A stretch of 64,000 nucleotides of DNA. Source: Teichococcus wenyumeiae (lineage in GTDB: Bacteria > Pseudomonadota > Alphaproteobacteria > Acetobacterales > Acetobacteraceae). The notes under the pieces are model-generated. The model was not told the origin of the DNA. It saw only the letters and a list, made by a program, of their open reading frames with translations, and did not search any database. The stretch spans positions 124,001 through 188,000 of the forward strand of contig NZ_RFLX01000004.1 of the NCBI RefSeq assembly GCF_003696345.1, written 5' to 3'. This document shows positions 48,340 through 57,321 of the stretch, piece by piece (the stretch's first letter is position 1; each line of letters starts with the position of its first letter). Made by a program: the position numbers and the translations under genes.

Positions 48340-49317
48340 TCAGCCGGCGGCGAAGGGCAAGCCCGCCCCGGCGAGAGAAGCGCCGATCGCCGCTTCCACC
48401 CGCAGCGCGGCATCCAGGGCGGCGCGCCCGGCGCGGCCATCCACCACGGCGGGGGTGCCATGGGTGCAGGCCTCGACAAAGGCGGCCTGCTCGGCCTCCA
48501 GGTTGTCGCGGTCCTGCCAGGAGAGGGTCTCGATGCCATGGCCGGGCAGTTGCTCCAGCGCCGTGCCCTGGCCCTTGCGGACCAGCTTCAGCTCGCGCGC
48601 CAGGAAATCGATGCTGGCATAGCCCCCGGTGCCGAAGACACGCAGGCGGCGCTCCATCTTCAGGCTGGCGCGGCTGGCGGTGACGGTCGCCTGGGCGCCG
48701 CCGGCAAAGCGCAGCCGGGCATTGGCGATATCCACCCGATCGGAACAGACTGCCGTGCCGACCGCCTGCACATCCTCCACCGCGCCGCCGGCCAGGGAGA
48801 TGACCAGGTCCAGGTCATGGATCATCAGGTCCAGCACGACGGAGACATCCAGCCCGCGCGGCCGGAAGGGGGCGATCCGCACCGCCTCCACATACAGTGG
48901 CCGTCCAACGCCGCCGGAGGAGAGCAGTGTGGCGAAGCCGGCGCCGAAGCGCTCCACATGCCCGACCTGCAGCACGCGGTTAGCCGAGGCCGCCAGAGCC
49001 ACCAGCGCATCCGCCTGCTCCAGTGTGGCGGCGATGGGCTTTTCCACGAAGACATGCCTGCCGGCCTTCAGCACCGCCGAGGCCAGATCGAAATGGAAGG
49101 CGGTGGGGGCAGCGACGATCAGCGCATCGGCGGCGGCGATCAGGTCATCGGTCTGCCACACCTGCGTGCCGGCCTCCCCCGCCACCAGCGCCGCGCGCTC
49201 GGCGCTGGCATCGGCCAGGCCCAGGAAAGTGACCTTCCCCTCGCCTGCCGCCTTGGCCGCCTTCAGCGCGTGGAAGCGGCCGAAATGCCCCGCCCCCAGG
49301 ATCCCCAGCTTCAGCAT
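48340..49317 (-). CDS. Gfo/Idh/MocA-family oxidoreductase
   Basis: 325 residues: N-terminal NAD(P)-binding Rossmann fold (LGILGAGHFGRFHALK), the family EKPIAAT with the conserved Lys-Pro near 95, and the C-terminal alpha/beta substrate domain. The start at 49317 has GGAGG upstream. The substrate is unknown; many relatives oxidise sugars or cyclitols. It lies 32 nt upstream of the DapA-family gene, probably one operon. Confidence 0.9.
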   Translation of the reverse strand: MLKLGILGAGHFGRFHALKAAKAAGEGKVTFLGLADASAERAALVAGEAGTQVWQTDDLIAAADALIVAAPTAFHFDLASAVLKAGRHVFVEKPIAATLEQADALVALAASANRVLQVGHVERFGAGFATLLSSGGVGRPLYVEAVRIAPFRPRGLDVSVVLDLMIHDLDLVISLAGGAVEDVQAVGTAVCSDRVDIANARLRFAGGAQATVTASRASLKMERRLRVFGTGGYASIDFLARELKLVRKGQGTALEQLPGHGIETLSWQDRDNLEAEQAAFVEACTHGTPAVVDGRAGRAALDAALRVEAAIGASLAGAGLPFAAG

Positions 49318-49448
49318 CGCGCCCTCCGCACCGTTCAACCGATGGCGGCGGCGTGTAGCAGAGTGTGGCGCCGCGCGCATGGTGGCTTGCGTCGGGCGGC
49401 CCGGGACAGCATGTTCCGCACCCTCTAAATTGGGGGGCCTTTCCGGCC

Positions 49449-51035
49449 ATGCTGTACTTCGCGCGGTGGAAGGTCGCCGCCATTCTGGGCGTCATCCTCC
49501 TGGGCGTGCTTCTCACGCTGCCCAACCTGTTTCCGCGTGCATCGATCCCATCCTGGCTGCCGGCGCGGCAGATCTCGCTGGGCCTCGACCTGCGCGGCGG
49601 CTCCTACCTGCTGCTGGAAGTCGATACGGCGGCCGTGGTGAAGGAGCGCCTGGAAAGCCTGGCCGATGCCACCCGCACCCGGCTGCGGCAGGCCAATATC
49701 GGCTATGTCAACCTCGCCATTCAGCCGGATGAGCGCCGCCTCTCCTTCCGCCTGCGCGACCCCGGCCAGTCCGAGGCCGCATTGGCGGCGCTGCGGGAAC
49801 TGGCCAACCCGGTCGCCATCGGCGGCGGCGCCACGGCGCCGGACATCGACCTCGCCGTGACGCCGGAAGGCGTGGTCAGCGCCACGATCAGCGAGGCCGC
49901 CCTGCGCGCCCGCGCTTCCGCCGCCGTGGAGCAGTCGGTCGAGATCGTCCGCCGCCGCATCGACGAGAGCGGCACCTCAGAAGCGCTGATCGCCCGTCAG
50001 GGCAACAGCCGCATCCTGGTGCAGTTGCCGGGCGTCGAGGACCCGAACCGCATCAAGGAACTGCTGGGCCGCACCGCCCGCATGACCTTCCGCCTGCTGG
50101 ACGAGAACGCCAACCCGAGCGCCGGCACCCCGCCGCCGGGCGTCGAGTTCCTGGAAGGCGAACAGCCCGGCCAGCGCTACGCGGTGCGCCGGCGCGTGGA
50201 AGTGGATGGCGCCAACCTGTCCGACGCCCGCACCGGCCAGAACCCGCAGACCGGCGAATGGGTGGTGAACTTCACCTTCGACAGCCTCGGCACCCGCCGC
50301 TTCGCCGAGATCACCCGGCAGAATGTGGGCCGGCCCTTCGCCGTGGTGCTGGACAACAAGGTCATCACCGCCCCGGTGATCCGCGAGCCCATCACGGGCG
50401 GCAGCGGCCAGATCAGCGGCAGCTTCAACGCCGCCTCGGCCAACGACCTTGCGGTGCTGCTGCGCGCCGGTGCCCTGCCCGCCCCGCTGACGGTGGTGGA
50501 AGAGCGCACCGTCGGCCCCGAGCTGGGTGCCGATGCCATCCGCGCCGGCCTGCTGAGCCTCGCCGTCGGCGCGACCTTCGTCTTCCTCTATATGGGCCTG
50601 GCTTACGGCCTGCTCGGCTGGTTCGCCAATGTGGCGCTGCTGGTCAACCTGCTGCTGATGGCGGCCGCGCTCTCCGTGCTGGAAGCGACGCTGACGCTGC
50701 CAGGCATCGCCGGCGTGGTGCTGACACTCGGCACGGCGCTGGACGCCAATATCCTGATCAACGAGCGCATCCGTGAGGAAACGCGCCTGGGCAAGCCGCC
50801 GGCCAGCGCGCTGGAGGCCGGCTTCACCAAGGCTTCCGGCACGATCATGGACAGCAACCTGACCAACCTGATCGCCATGGCCTGCCTCTACGGCTTCGGC
50901 TCCGGCCCGGTGCGCGGCTTCGCCATCACGGTCGCCATCGGCACCGTGGTGCAGATGTGGACGGCCACGACACTGGTGCGCCTGTTCGTTTCCTGGTGGT
51001 ACCGCGCGCGCCGCCCGCGCACGCTGCCGGTGTAA
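49449..51035 (+). CDS. secD: Protein translocase subunit SecD
   Basis: 528 residues. One N-terminal helix (about 8-27), the signature LGLDLRGGSYLLLEVD, a periplasmic P1 domain, then five helices from about 365 including LTLGTALDANILINERIREE. It works with SecF and the proton gradient to pull exported proteins across the inner membrane. The start at 49449 matches the family; only a weak ribosome site is seen. secF follows after 13 nt. Confidence 0.96.
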   Translation: MLYFARWKVAAILGVILLGVLLTLPNLFPRASIPSWLPARQISLGLDLRGGSYLLLEVDTAAVVKERLESLADATRTRLRQANIGYVNLAIQPDERRLSFRLRDPGQSEAALAALRELANPVAIGGGATAPDIDLAVTPEGVVSATISEAALRARASAAVEQSVEIVRRRIDESGTSEALIARQGNSRILVQLPGVEDPNRIKELLGRTARMTFRLLDENANPSAGTPPPGVEFLEGEQPGQRYAVRRRVEVDGANLSDARTGQNPQTGEWVVNFTFDSLGTRRFAEITRQNVGRPFAVVLDNKVITAPVIREPITGGSGQISGSFNAASANDLAVLLRAGALPAPLTVVEERTVGPELGADAIRAGLLSLAVGATFVFLYMGLAYGLLGWFANVALLVNLLLMAAALSVLEATLTLPGIAGVVLTLGTALDANILINERIREETRLGKPPASALEAGFTKASGTIMDSNLTNLIAMACLYGFGSGPVRGFAITVAIGTVVQMWTATTLVRLFVSWWYRARRPRTLPV

Positions 51036-51048
51036 GGGGGTTTCGCCC

Positions 51049-52005
51049 ATGTTCCTCGCACGCCCCCTGTTCCGGCTGGTACCGGACGACACCAACATCC
51101 CCTTCATGAAGGGGCGCAAGATCGGCATCGCCTTCTCGATCTTCCTGTCGATCGCCTCGGTGATCCTGGCCTTCTATCCCGGGCTGGAGAAGGGCATCGA
51201 CTTCCGTGGCGGCATCGTCATGGAGGTCCGCACCCCCGGCCCGGCCAACCTGGGCGCCCTGCGCGACGCGACCAGCGGCCTCGGCCTTGGCGATGTCGGG
51301 TTGCAGCAGTTCGGCTCCGACAACGACGTGCTGCTGCGCCTGCCGGTGCAGGGTGACGAGGCGGCCACCCAGAATGCCATCAGCAGTGTCCGCTCCGCGC
51401 TGGAAAGCGCCGCCCCCGGCACCCGCATCCTGCGGACCGAGGCCGTGGGCAACCGCGTCAGCGGCGAGCTGTTCACCGGCAGCCTGATGGCGCTCGGCAT
51501 CTCGATGCTGGCGATGATGGTCTATATCTGGGCGCGCTTCGAATGGCAGTTCGCAGTGGGCGCCATTGTCACGCTGCTGCTGGAAATCACCAAGGTCGTC
51601 GGCTTCCTGGCCGTCACGCGCATTGAGTTCAACCTGACGACGGTGGCGGCGGTGCTGACCATCATCGGCTTCTCGGTCAACGACAAGGTCGTGGTCTATG
51701 ACCGGATGCGCGAGAACCTGCGCAAGTACAAGACGATGCCGCTGCAGACCTTGATCGACAAGTCGATCAACGAGACGCTGAACCGTACGCTCGGCACCTC
51801 CATGACGCTGCTGCTCTCGGCCCTGCCGCTGGCGCTGTTCGGGGGGGATGCGCTGTCGGGCTTCGCCATCACCATGGTCTTCGGCATCGTGGCCTCGACC
51901 TCTTCCTCTATCTTCATCGCGGCGCCGATCCTGCTCTTCCTGGGCGAGAACCGGCTGCGCCGGGGCACCGAGGCCGCCGCGGCCCCCGCCACCGCATCCC
52001 GCTGA
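51049..52005 (+). CDS. secF: Protein translocase subunit SecF
   Basis: 318 residues, partner of SecD. GLEKGIDFRGGIVMEVRTPG is the SecF form of the periplasmic signature; six helices with GFSVNDKVVVYDRMRENLRK and LNRTLGTSMTLLLS in the second half. The start at 51049 follows AAGGGGG. A hairpin ends the operon. Confidence 0.96.
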   Translation: MFLARPLFRLVPDDTNIPFMKGRKIGIAFSIFLSIASVILAFYPGLEKGIDFRGGIVMEVRTPGPANLGALRDATSGLGLGDVGLQQFGSDNDVLLRLPVQGDEAATQNAISSVRSALESAAPGTRILRTEAVGNRVSGELFTGSLMALGISMLAMMVYIWARFEWQFAVGAIVTLLLEITKVVGFLAVTRIEFNLTTVAAVLTIIGFSVNDKVVVYDRMRENLRKYKTMPLQTLIDKSINETLNRTLGTSMTLLLSALPLALFGGDALSGFAITMVFGIVASTSSSIFIAAPILLFLGENRLRRGTEAAAAPATASR

Positions 52006-52011
52006 ACGAGT

Positions 52012-52035
52012 CGCCCTGGCCCACATGCCAGGGCG
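52012..52035 (+). terminator. Terminator-like hairpin after secF
   Basis: CGCCCTGG (52012-52019) pairs perfectly with CCAGGGCG (52028-52035) around an 8-nt loop, 6 nt past the secF stop. There is no T tract. Confidence 0.55.
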
Positions 52036-52052
52036 GCACAGCGGCCGCGTCG

Positions 52053-52160
52053 TTAAATGAGATAGATCAACACAATAATTGAAAAATCTCTGTTTAGGTA
52101 AAACTGCCTTCAACTACCTTTACGTGTAACGGCTATCTAACAGGAAAATGCTCGTAAACT
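52053..52160 (+). promoter_or_regulatory. AT-rich promoter island before the EAL gene
   Basis: About 100 bp rich in A and T in an otherwise GC-rich window, from GTTAAATGAG to GCTCGTAAAC. Elements such as TTGAAA (52079-52084) and TATCTA (52134-52139) are present, but no pair has ideal spacing, so the exact promoter is not placed. It leads only to the EAL-domain gene. Confidence 0.5.
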
Positions 52161-52224
52161 GAGACAATGCTTGGCGCTACTGCCGCGCCTGCATTACATA
52201 GCAATGGCTCCCTGGAGATGTGCC

Positions 52225-53403
52225 ATGACCCTGCGCTTTCGTTCGGCCAAGCCGGACGAAGCCCAAATGCTGCTGCTGGCGCGTGATCCGCATGTGATCT
52301 CCGCGACCCAGAAGGCTGCCAAGGGCTTGAAGCGCCGCCCGCCTTTGCTGGTGCAGGAAGGGCGCGACGTGCTGGCGCATCTCTTCTCCTCCGGTGAGCC
52401 ACCCAGCCAGATCGTCTGCCAGGCCTCCGCCGCCGGTCCCAGCTGGCCGGCACTGGTGGCCACGGCCTCGGACCCCTTCGGCCAGACCAAGATGGTGGTC
52501 ATCGGCGACCCTTCGCAAAGCGGCGGAGCGGATAGCCAGATTCCTCCGGGCCTTACTTGGTCCACGGCCGAGCCGGTATCACTGGCCCGCGCCCTGCAGC
52601 AAGCGGCACTGATCCGGGCGCAGGTGCCGACCGACAATCCGCAGGATCTCGCGGTCGGGTTGCATCGGGGGGAGATCACGGTGCGCTACCAGCCGGTGGT
52701 CCGCATCGCCGACCGCCGCCTGGTGCTGCTGGAGGGGCTGGCGCGCTGGCAACGGCCTGATGACACGCCGCTCAGCCCCGATGCCTTCGTGCCCCTGGCG
52801 GAACGTAACGGGCTGGGCCGGGCGCTCTCCATCGCCGTGGCGCGGCGCGCCTTCACGGAACTGGCTGGAACCCCGGGCCGCATCGGCGCCTCCCTGGCAC
52901 TGAACCTGCCGCTGGCCGTGTTGGTGGAGCGGGATGTGCTGGTCTGGCTGCGGGAACTGCTGGAAGCAACGCGCTTCCCACCTTCCGCCCTGGTGCTGGA
53001 GCTGACGGAAACATCCCCGGTGCTGGACCGGCCGGCGCTGCGGCGCGCGCTGGAACGGCTACGCGGCGCGGGCTTCCCCGTGCTGGTCGACGACATGGAG
53101 ATAAATGACAACCGCGGCTGGCTGCTGTCCCTGCCTTTCTCCGGCATCAAGCTGGACCGGATGCTCGTCTCCGCCCTGCCAACACGCCGCCGCGCGCGGG
53201 CGGAGGTGCAACGGCTGGTGAAGCTGGCGCATGCCTCCCGCATGACCGTGACGGCCGAGGGGGTCTCGAACGCCCGGCTCTGGCAGGCCGTGGCGGCCGC
53301 CGGGGTGGACCATGCGCAGGGCTATGCCATTGCCCGCCCCCTGCCCGCCCTGGCGCTGCCTGCCTGGCATTCGGCCTGGCAGGCGCACCTGACGCGGCGC
53401 TAA
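52225..53403 (+). CDS. EAL-domain protein with unusual active-site motifs
   Basis: 392 residues. Residues 150-390 form an EAL domain, the fold of cyclic-di-GMP phosphodiesterases. Motif by motif: EGL instead of EAL (Glu170 kept), LNLPL with Asn228 kept, LELTE with Glu262, Asp289-Asp290 followed by MEIND instead of FGTG, Lys309 in IKLDR and TAEGV. The degraded loop after Asp290 makes weak or lost catalysis likely. The N-terminal 145 residues match no family I know, perhaps a decayed receiver. GGAG precedes the start at 52225. Confidence 0.85.
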   Translation: MTLRFRSAKPDEAQMLLLARDPHVISATQKAAKGLKRRPPLLVQEGRDVLAHLFSSGEPPSQIVCQASAAGPSWPALVATASDPFGQTKMVVIGDPSQSGGADSQIPPGLTWSTAEPVSLARALQQAALIRAQVPTDNPQDLAVGLHRGEITVRYQPVVRIADRRLVLLEGLARWQRPDDTPLSPDAFVPLAERNGLGRALSIAVARRAFTELAGTPGRIGASLALNLPLAVLVERDVLVWLRELLEATRFPPSALVLELTETSPVLDRPALRRALERLRGAGFPVLVDDMEINDNRGWLLSLPFSGIKLDRMLVSALPTRRRARAEVQRLVKLAHASRMTVTAEGVSNARLWQAVAAAGVDHAQGYAIARPLPALALPAWHSAWQAHLTRR

Positions 53404-53407
53404 GGCC

Positions 53408-54580
53408 TCAGTTGCCGTAGACCTCGCGGTAGAGCGCGATGATCTCGGCGGTGCTTGGCACGCGCGGGTTGTTGCCGGGGCTGCCCGAGGCCAGCGCCTG
53501 CTCGGCCATCAGTTCCAGCAGCGAGTCAAAGCGGTCCTGCGGGATGCCATAGGCGCGCGGCGTGGGCACGCCCAGTTCCTCGTTCAGCGCGCGCAACTCG
53601 TCCAGCAGCATGGCGCCGGCCTCGGCATCGGGCGTCCCGGCGGGCGCGACGTCCATGACTCGCGCGGCCTCAGCATAGCGCGGCAGGCCCGCCTCCAGGC
53701 CAAAAGCCGTGATGGCAGGCAGCAGCATGGCGTTGGATAGCCCGTGCGGCACATGGAAATGCGCCCCCAGCGGCCGGCTCATGCCATGCACCAGCGCCAC
53801 GGAGCTGTTGGAGAAGGCGAGCCCGGCCAGCGTCGCGCCTTCCATCATGGCGGCACGGGCGGCGCGGTTCTGCGGCTCGGCATAGGCAGTGCGCAGGTTG
53901 GAGGCGATCAGCCGCATGGCGGCCTGGGCATAGATGTCGGAAACGCTGTTGGCGCGGGCGCTGACATAGGCTTCCAGCGCGTGGGTCAGGCTGTCGATGC
54001 CGGTATCGGCCGTTACGCGCGCAGGCACGCTGAAGGTCAGTTCGTAATCCACCACGGCGGCCAGTGGCAGCGCGCCGAGGCCGGCGATCAGCATCTTCTC
54101 GTCATGCTGCGTGTCGGTGACGATGGTGAAGCGCGTCGCCTCGCTGCCCGTGCCGGCGGTGGTGGGCACGCAGATCACCGGCAGCGCGGCCCGGTCGGCC
54201 GAGGCCGGCACCTTGAAGTCCCGCATGCTCTGGCCCGGCGCAGCGGCGGCCAGGATGGCGATGGCCTTGGCGGTGTCCATCGGGCTGCCGCCCCCGAAGC
54301 CGATGAGGCAGTCGAAATCCCCGGCCCGCAGCGCCTCCACGCCCGCCTGCACCACAGTATCCGTAGGGTCCGGCACGGTTTCGGAAAAGACGCTGGTGGC
54401 GATGCCGGCACCCTTCAGCGGCGCCAGCGCCCGTTCCACCGTGCCGGAGGACACCATCCAGGGATCGGTCACGACCAGGGGGCGGGAAAGGCCGAATTCC
54501 GCCAGCAGCGCGGGCAGCTTCGCCAGGGCCCCGCCGCCGATCAGCAGCTTCCGGGGGGCGACGAGGGAAATCGGGGTCAT
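53408..54580 (-). CDS. Iron-containing alcohol dehydrogenase
   Basis: 390-residue group III alcohol dehydrogenase. NAD-binding [10 protein letters not shown], metal ligands in [16 protein letters not shown] and [16 protein letters not shown] (Asp and three His) are in place. It oxidises or reduces small alcohols or aldehydes, perhaps hydroxy acids; substrate unknown. Single-gene unit ending 4 nt from the facing EAL gene. Confidence 0.92.
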   Translation of the reverse strand: MTPISLVAPRKLLIGGGALAKLPALLAEFGLSRPLVVTDPWMVSSGTVERALAPLKGAGIATSVFSETVPDPTDTVVQAGVEALRAGDFDCLIGFGGGSPMDTAKAIAILAAAAPGQSMRDFKVPASADRAALPVICVPTTAGTGSEATRFTIVTDTQHDEKMLIAGLGALPLAAVVDYELTFSVPARVTADTGIDSLTHALEAYVSARANSVSDIYAQAAMRLIASNLRTAYAEPQNRAARAAMMEGATLAGLAFSNSSVALVHGMSRPLGAHFHVPHGLSNAMLLPAITAFGLEAGLPRYAEAARVMDVAPAGTPDAEAGAMLLDELRALNEELGVPTPRAYGIPQDRFDSLLELMAEQALASGSPGNNPRVPSTAEIIALYREVYGN

Positions 54581-54706
54581 GCTTGTCAGTTCCTCCTAGT
54601 GGGGCGGAGATTCGGTCCGCGTCCTTGGCAGCAGGATCGGGCAGAATGGGCGGCAGGTCCACGCCGGGCATTGCCGGGGCACGGCGGCCCAGGCAAGGCT
54701 GCGGGC

Positions 54707-55033
54707 ATGACGCGCACCCTTCTGCTCTATGCCGCCGCCGCGCTGGCGGAGATCGCCGGCTGCTTCGGCTTCTGGGCCTGGCTGCGCCTGGGGCGGAGCC
54801 CGCTCTGGGCGGCCGGCGGGGTCGTTTCGCTGATTGCCTTTGCCTGGCTGCTGACTCGGGCAGAGACCGATGCGGCGGGGCGCGCCTATGCGGCCTATGG
54901 CGGGGTCTATGTGGCGGCCTCGCTGCTCTGGCTCTGGGGCGCGGAAGGCATGCGGCCGGACCGCTGGGACCTTCTCGGCGTCGGGCTGTGTCTTGCCGGC
55001 ACAGCAGTTATCCTTCTGGCACCGAGGGGATAG
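54707..55033 (+). CDS. YnfA/UPF0060 small membrane protein
   Basis: 108 residues, four helices. [16 protein letters not shown] and [19 protein letters not shown] are the UPF0060 signatures. The family resembles small multidrug exporters; transport of drugs is suggested in enterobacteria but unproven here. The start at 54707 is the only one giving the family length; the frame is open far upstream but overlaps the ADH gene. Confidence 0.93.
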   Translation: MTRTLLLYAAAALAEIAGCFGFWAWLRLGRSPLWAAGGVVSLIAFAWLLTRAETDAAGRAYAAYGGVYVAASLLWLWGAEGMRPDRWDLLGVGLCLAGTAVILLAPRG

Positions 55034-55037
55034 CGCC

Positions 55038-56294
55038 TCAGCCCGCCACCACCGGTTGCAGGCGGGCCAGCCGCAAGCCCGCCACCAGCGCCAGCAACAG
55101 GCAGCCGCCGACCACCCAGGTCACGCCGCTCCAGCCGCCCGCCGACCAGGCCAGCCCACCCGCCACCCCCACGATGCTGGAGCCCATGTAGTAGCAGAAG
55201 AGATAGAGCGAGGAGGCCTGGGCCCGCGCCACCCTGGCCCGCCGCCCGACCCAGGAGCTGGACAGGGAGTGGGCGCCGAAGAAGCAGAAGGTCACCACGG
55301 CGATCCCGGCGATCACCGCCACCAGGGATTGCAGGGCCATCAGCGCCAGCCCGCCAAGCATAGCCACCAGCACGATCCAGAGCAGCCGCCGCCGTCCGAA
55401 GCGGTCCGCCAGCCCGCCCACGAAAGTGGAACTGCCGATGCCGACCAGATACACCGTGAACACCAGCCCCACGGTGGCATGGCTCAGCGAATAGGGCGGC
55501 GCCAGCAGGCGGTAGCCGATGTAGTTGTAGACGGTGACGAAGGAGCCCATCAGCAGGAAGCCTTCCAGGAACAGCCAGCGCAGCCCGCCGTCCCGCAGGT
55601 GCAGCGCGAAGTTCTCCGCCAGCCCACCCAGCGCCAGGGGGCGTGCCTTGAAGTGGCGTGAAGGCGGCAGGCACTGCCAGAAGATCACCGCGGCCAGGAG
55701 CCCCAGCCCGCCGATGCCGCCGATGGCCAGCCGCCAGCCGCCCCATTCCATCAGCAGGCCGGTGATCACCCGCCCGAGCATCCCGCCCAGGGCGGAGCCG
55801 CTGATGTAGAGCCCCATGGCATAGCCGGAGGAGCGCGGATGCACTTCCTCCGCGATAAAGGCCATGGCCACGGCGGGCAGGCCGCTCAGCAGGATGCCCT
55901 GCACCATCCGCAGCGACAGGAAAGACCCCCAGTCCGGCATGAAGGCGCATGCGACCGTGATGGCCGAGGAAGCGAAAACCGAGACCAGCATGACCGGCTT
56001 GCGCCCCACCGCCTCGGACAAGGCGCTGGCTACCAGCATGCAAACCGCCATCGCCGCCGTGGGCAGGGACAGCGAAAGGCTGCTGGCCGCCGGGCTGACG
56101 TCGAACTCGGCGGAAAAGACCGGCATCAGGGGCTGCACGCAGTAAAGCAGCGCGAAGGTGGCGATGCCCGCGCACAGGAATGCCAGGTTGGTCCGCAGGA
56201 AGGCAGCGGTGCCGCGTTCGATGTAAGGCGCCTCCGCCGGCGTGGTCATGGTCGCCTCGGCGGGAAGCGGCGGCGCGGCGATAGGCTGGTTCAT
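55038..56294 (-). CDS. MFS transporter (YnfM-like efflux family)
   Basis: 418 residues, twelve helices. The loop 2-3 motif reads SEAVGRKPVM, its counterpart later GLADRFGRRRLL. It is similar to arabinose-efflux/YnfM permeases. It is divergent from a LysR regulator with a shared 124-bp control region, which suggests LysR control by the transported compound. An ATG at 56249 is an alternative start. Confidence 0.9.
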   Translation of the reverse strand: MNQPIAAPPLPAEATMTTPAEAPYIERGTAAFLRTNLAFLCAGIATFALLYCVQPLMPVFSAEFDVSPAASSLSLSLPTAAMAVCMLVASALSEAVGRKPVMLVSVFASSAITVACAFMPDWGSFLSLRMVQGILLSGLPAVAMAFIAEEVHPRSSGYAMGLYISGSALGGMLGRVITGLLMEWGGWRLAIGGIGGLGLLAAVIFWQCLPPSRHFKARPLALGGLAENFALHLRDGGLRWLFLEGFLLMGSFVTVYNYIGYRLLAPPYSLSHATVGLVFTVYLVGIGSSTFVGGLADRFGRRRLLWIVLVAMLGGLALMALQSLVAVIAGIAVVTFCFFGAHSLSSSWVGRRARVARAQASSLYLFCYYMGSSIVGVAGGLAWSAGGWSGVTWVVGGCLLLALVAGLRLARLQPVVAG

Positions 56295-56368
56295 GGGTCG
56301 TCCCGGTGGGTGCGGTGCAACATGCCCGCGCCTCAGGGCTTGCTACCAGATGGCTGAAGCGGTGAAAT

Positions 56369-56387
56369 AATTCGGTCAGGCTGAATT
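56369..56387. promoter_or_regulatory. Candidate LysR operator
   Basis: AATTC (56369-56373) and GAATT (56383-56387) form an inverted repeat with 9 nt between, containing a T-N11-A core, the typical LysR-type site. It lies between the divergent MFS and LysR genes, 32 nt before the LysR start. Confidence 0.6.
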
Positions 56388-56418
56388 CTGTCTTCCCCAG
56401 CTAGCGAAAGGCAGCCGC

Positions 56419-57321
56419 ATGGAACTGCGTCATCTGCGTGCCTTCCTTGCCGTGGCGGAGACGCTGCATTTCGCCCAGGCTGCGGAAAAGCTGGGTCTTT
56501 CCCCAGCGGCGCTGACGGAGCAGGTGCAAGGGCTGGAGGCCCTGCTGGGCGTGCGCCTCTTCCGCCGCACCAAGCGCAGCGTCGCATTGACGGACGCGGG
56601 CCAGTTGTTCCTGCGTGAAGCTCGCCCCGCCCTGGCGCAGGTCGAGCGCGCGGAGCGCACCGGCCGTCTGGCCGGGCGTGGAGAGCGGGGCATCGTATCG
56701 GTGGGCTTCGCGGCCTCGGCGGCCTTTTCGGGCGTGCTGGGCGCCAGCGTGGCCGCGTGGCGGCGGGCGCAGCCGCAGGTGGAACTCAGGCTGCAGGAAC
56801 TGGAAAGCGTCCCGCAATTGGAGGCCCTGGTGGAAGGCCGGCTGGATATCGGCTTCGTCCGCCCGCCACTGGTGCTGCCCGACGGCATCGCCACCCTGCC
56901 GCTGCTGCGGGAGCCGCTCTGGCTGGCACTGCCGGACGATCATCCGCTCTGCGCCCAGGCAGCGGTTCACCCGGAGGCACTGGCCGGCGAGGCCTTCATC
57001 AGCCCGGATGCCGAAACCAGCATGGGCTTCCACCACCACACCATCGCCATCGGGCAGCAGGCCGGCTTCACGCCCCGGCTGGCGCATCATGGACGGGATC
57101 TGGTGGCCGTGGTGGCATTGGTCGGGCTGGGGCTGGGCGTCGCGCTGGTGCCGGCCTCGCTGCGGGATTGCGTGCGGCTGCCGGGGCTGGCCTATCGCCC
57201 CCTCGCAGGCTCGCCGTTGCAGGCTGAGCTGGCAGCGGCCTTCCGCCGCAACGAAGCCGCGCCCGCCGCCCGCGCCTGCATCCGCCAGTTGCGCCGGCAG
57301 GCCGAGGCGGTGCCGCCCTAG
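56419..57321 (+). CDS. LysR-family transcriptional regulator
   Basis: 300 residues: N-terminal winged helix-turn-helix (1-60, MELRHLRAFLAVAETLHFAQ) and a periplasmic-binding-like effector domain (about 90-295). Probably controls itself and the divergent MFS gene. The effector is unknown. Its stop overlaps the stop of the facing TagF-like gene in a CTAG. Confidence 0.93.
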   Translation: MELRHLRAFLAVAETLHFAQAAEKLGLSPAALTEQVQGLEALLGVRLFRRTKRSVALTDAGQLFLREARPALAQVERAERTGRLAGRGERGIVSVGFAASAAFSGVLGASVAAWRRAQPQVELRLQELESVPQLEALVEGRLDIGFVRPPLVLPDGIATLPLLREPLWLALPDDHPLCAQAAVHPEALAGEAFISPDAETSMGFHHHTIAIGQQAGFTPRLAHHGRDLVAVVALVGLGLGVALVPASLRDCVRLPGLAYRPLAGSPLQAELAAAFRRNEAAPAARACIRQLRRQAEAVPP

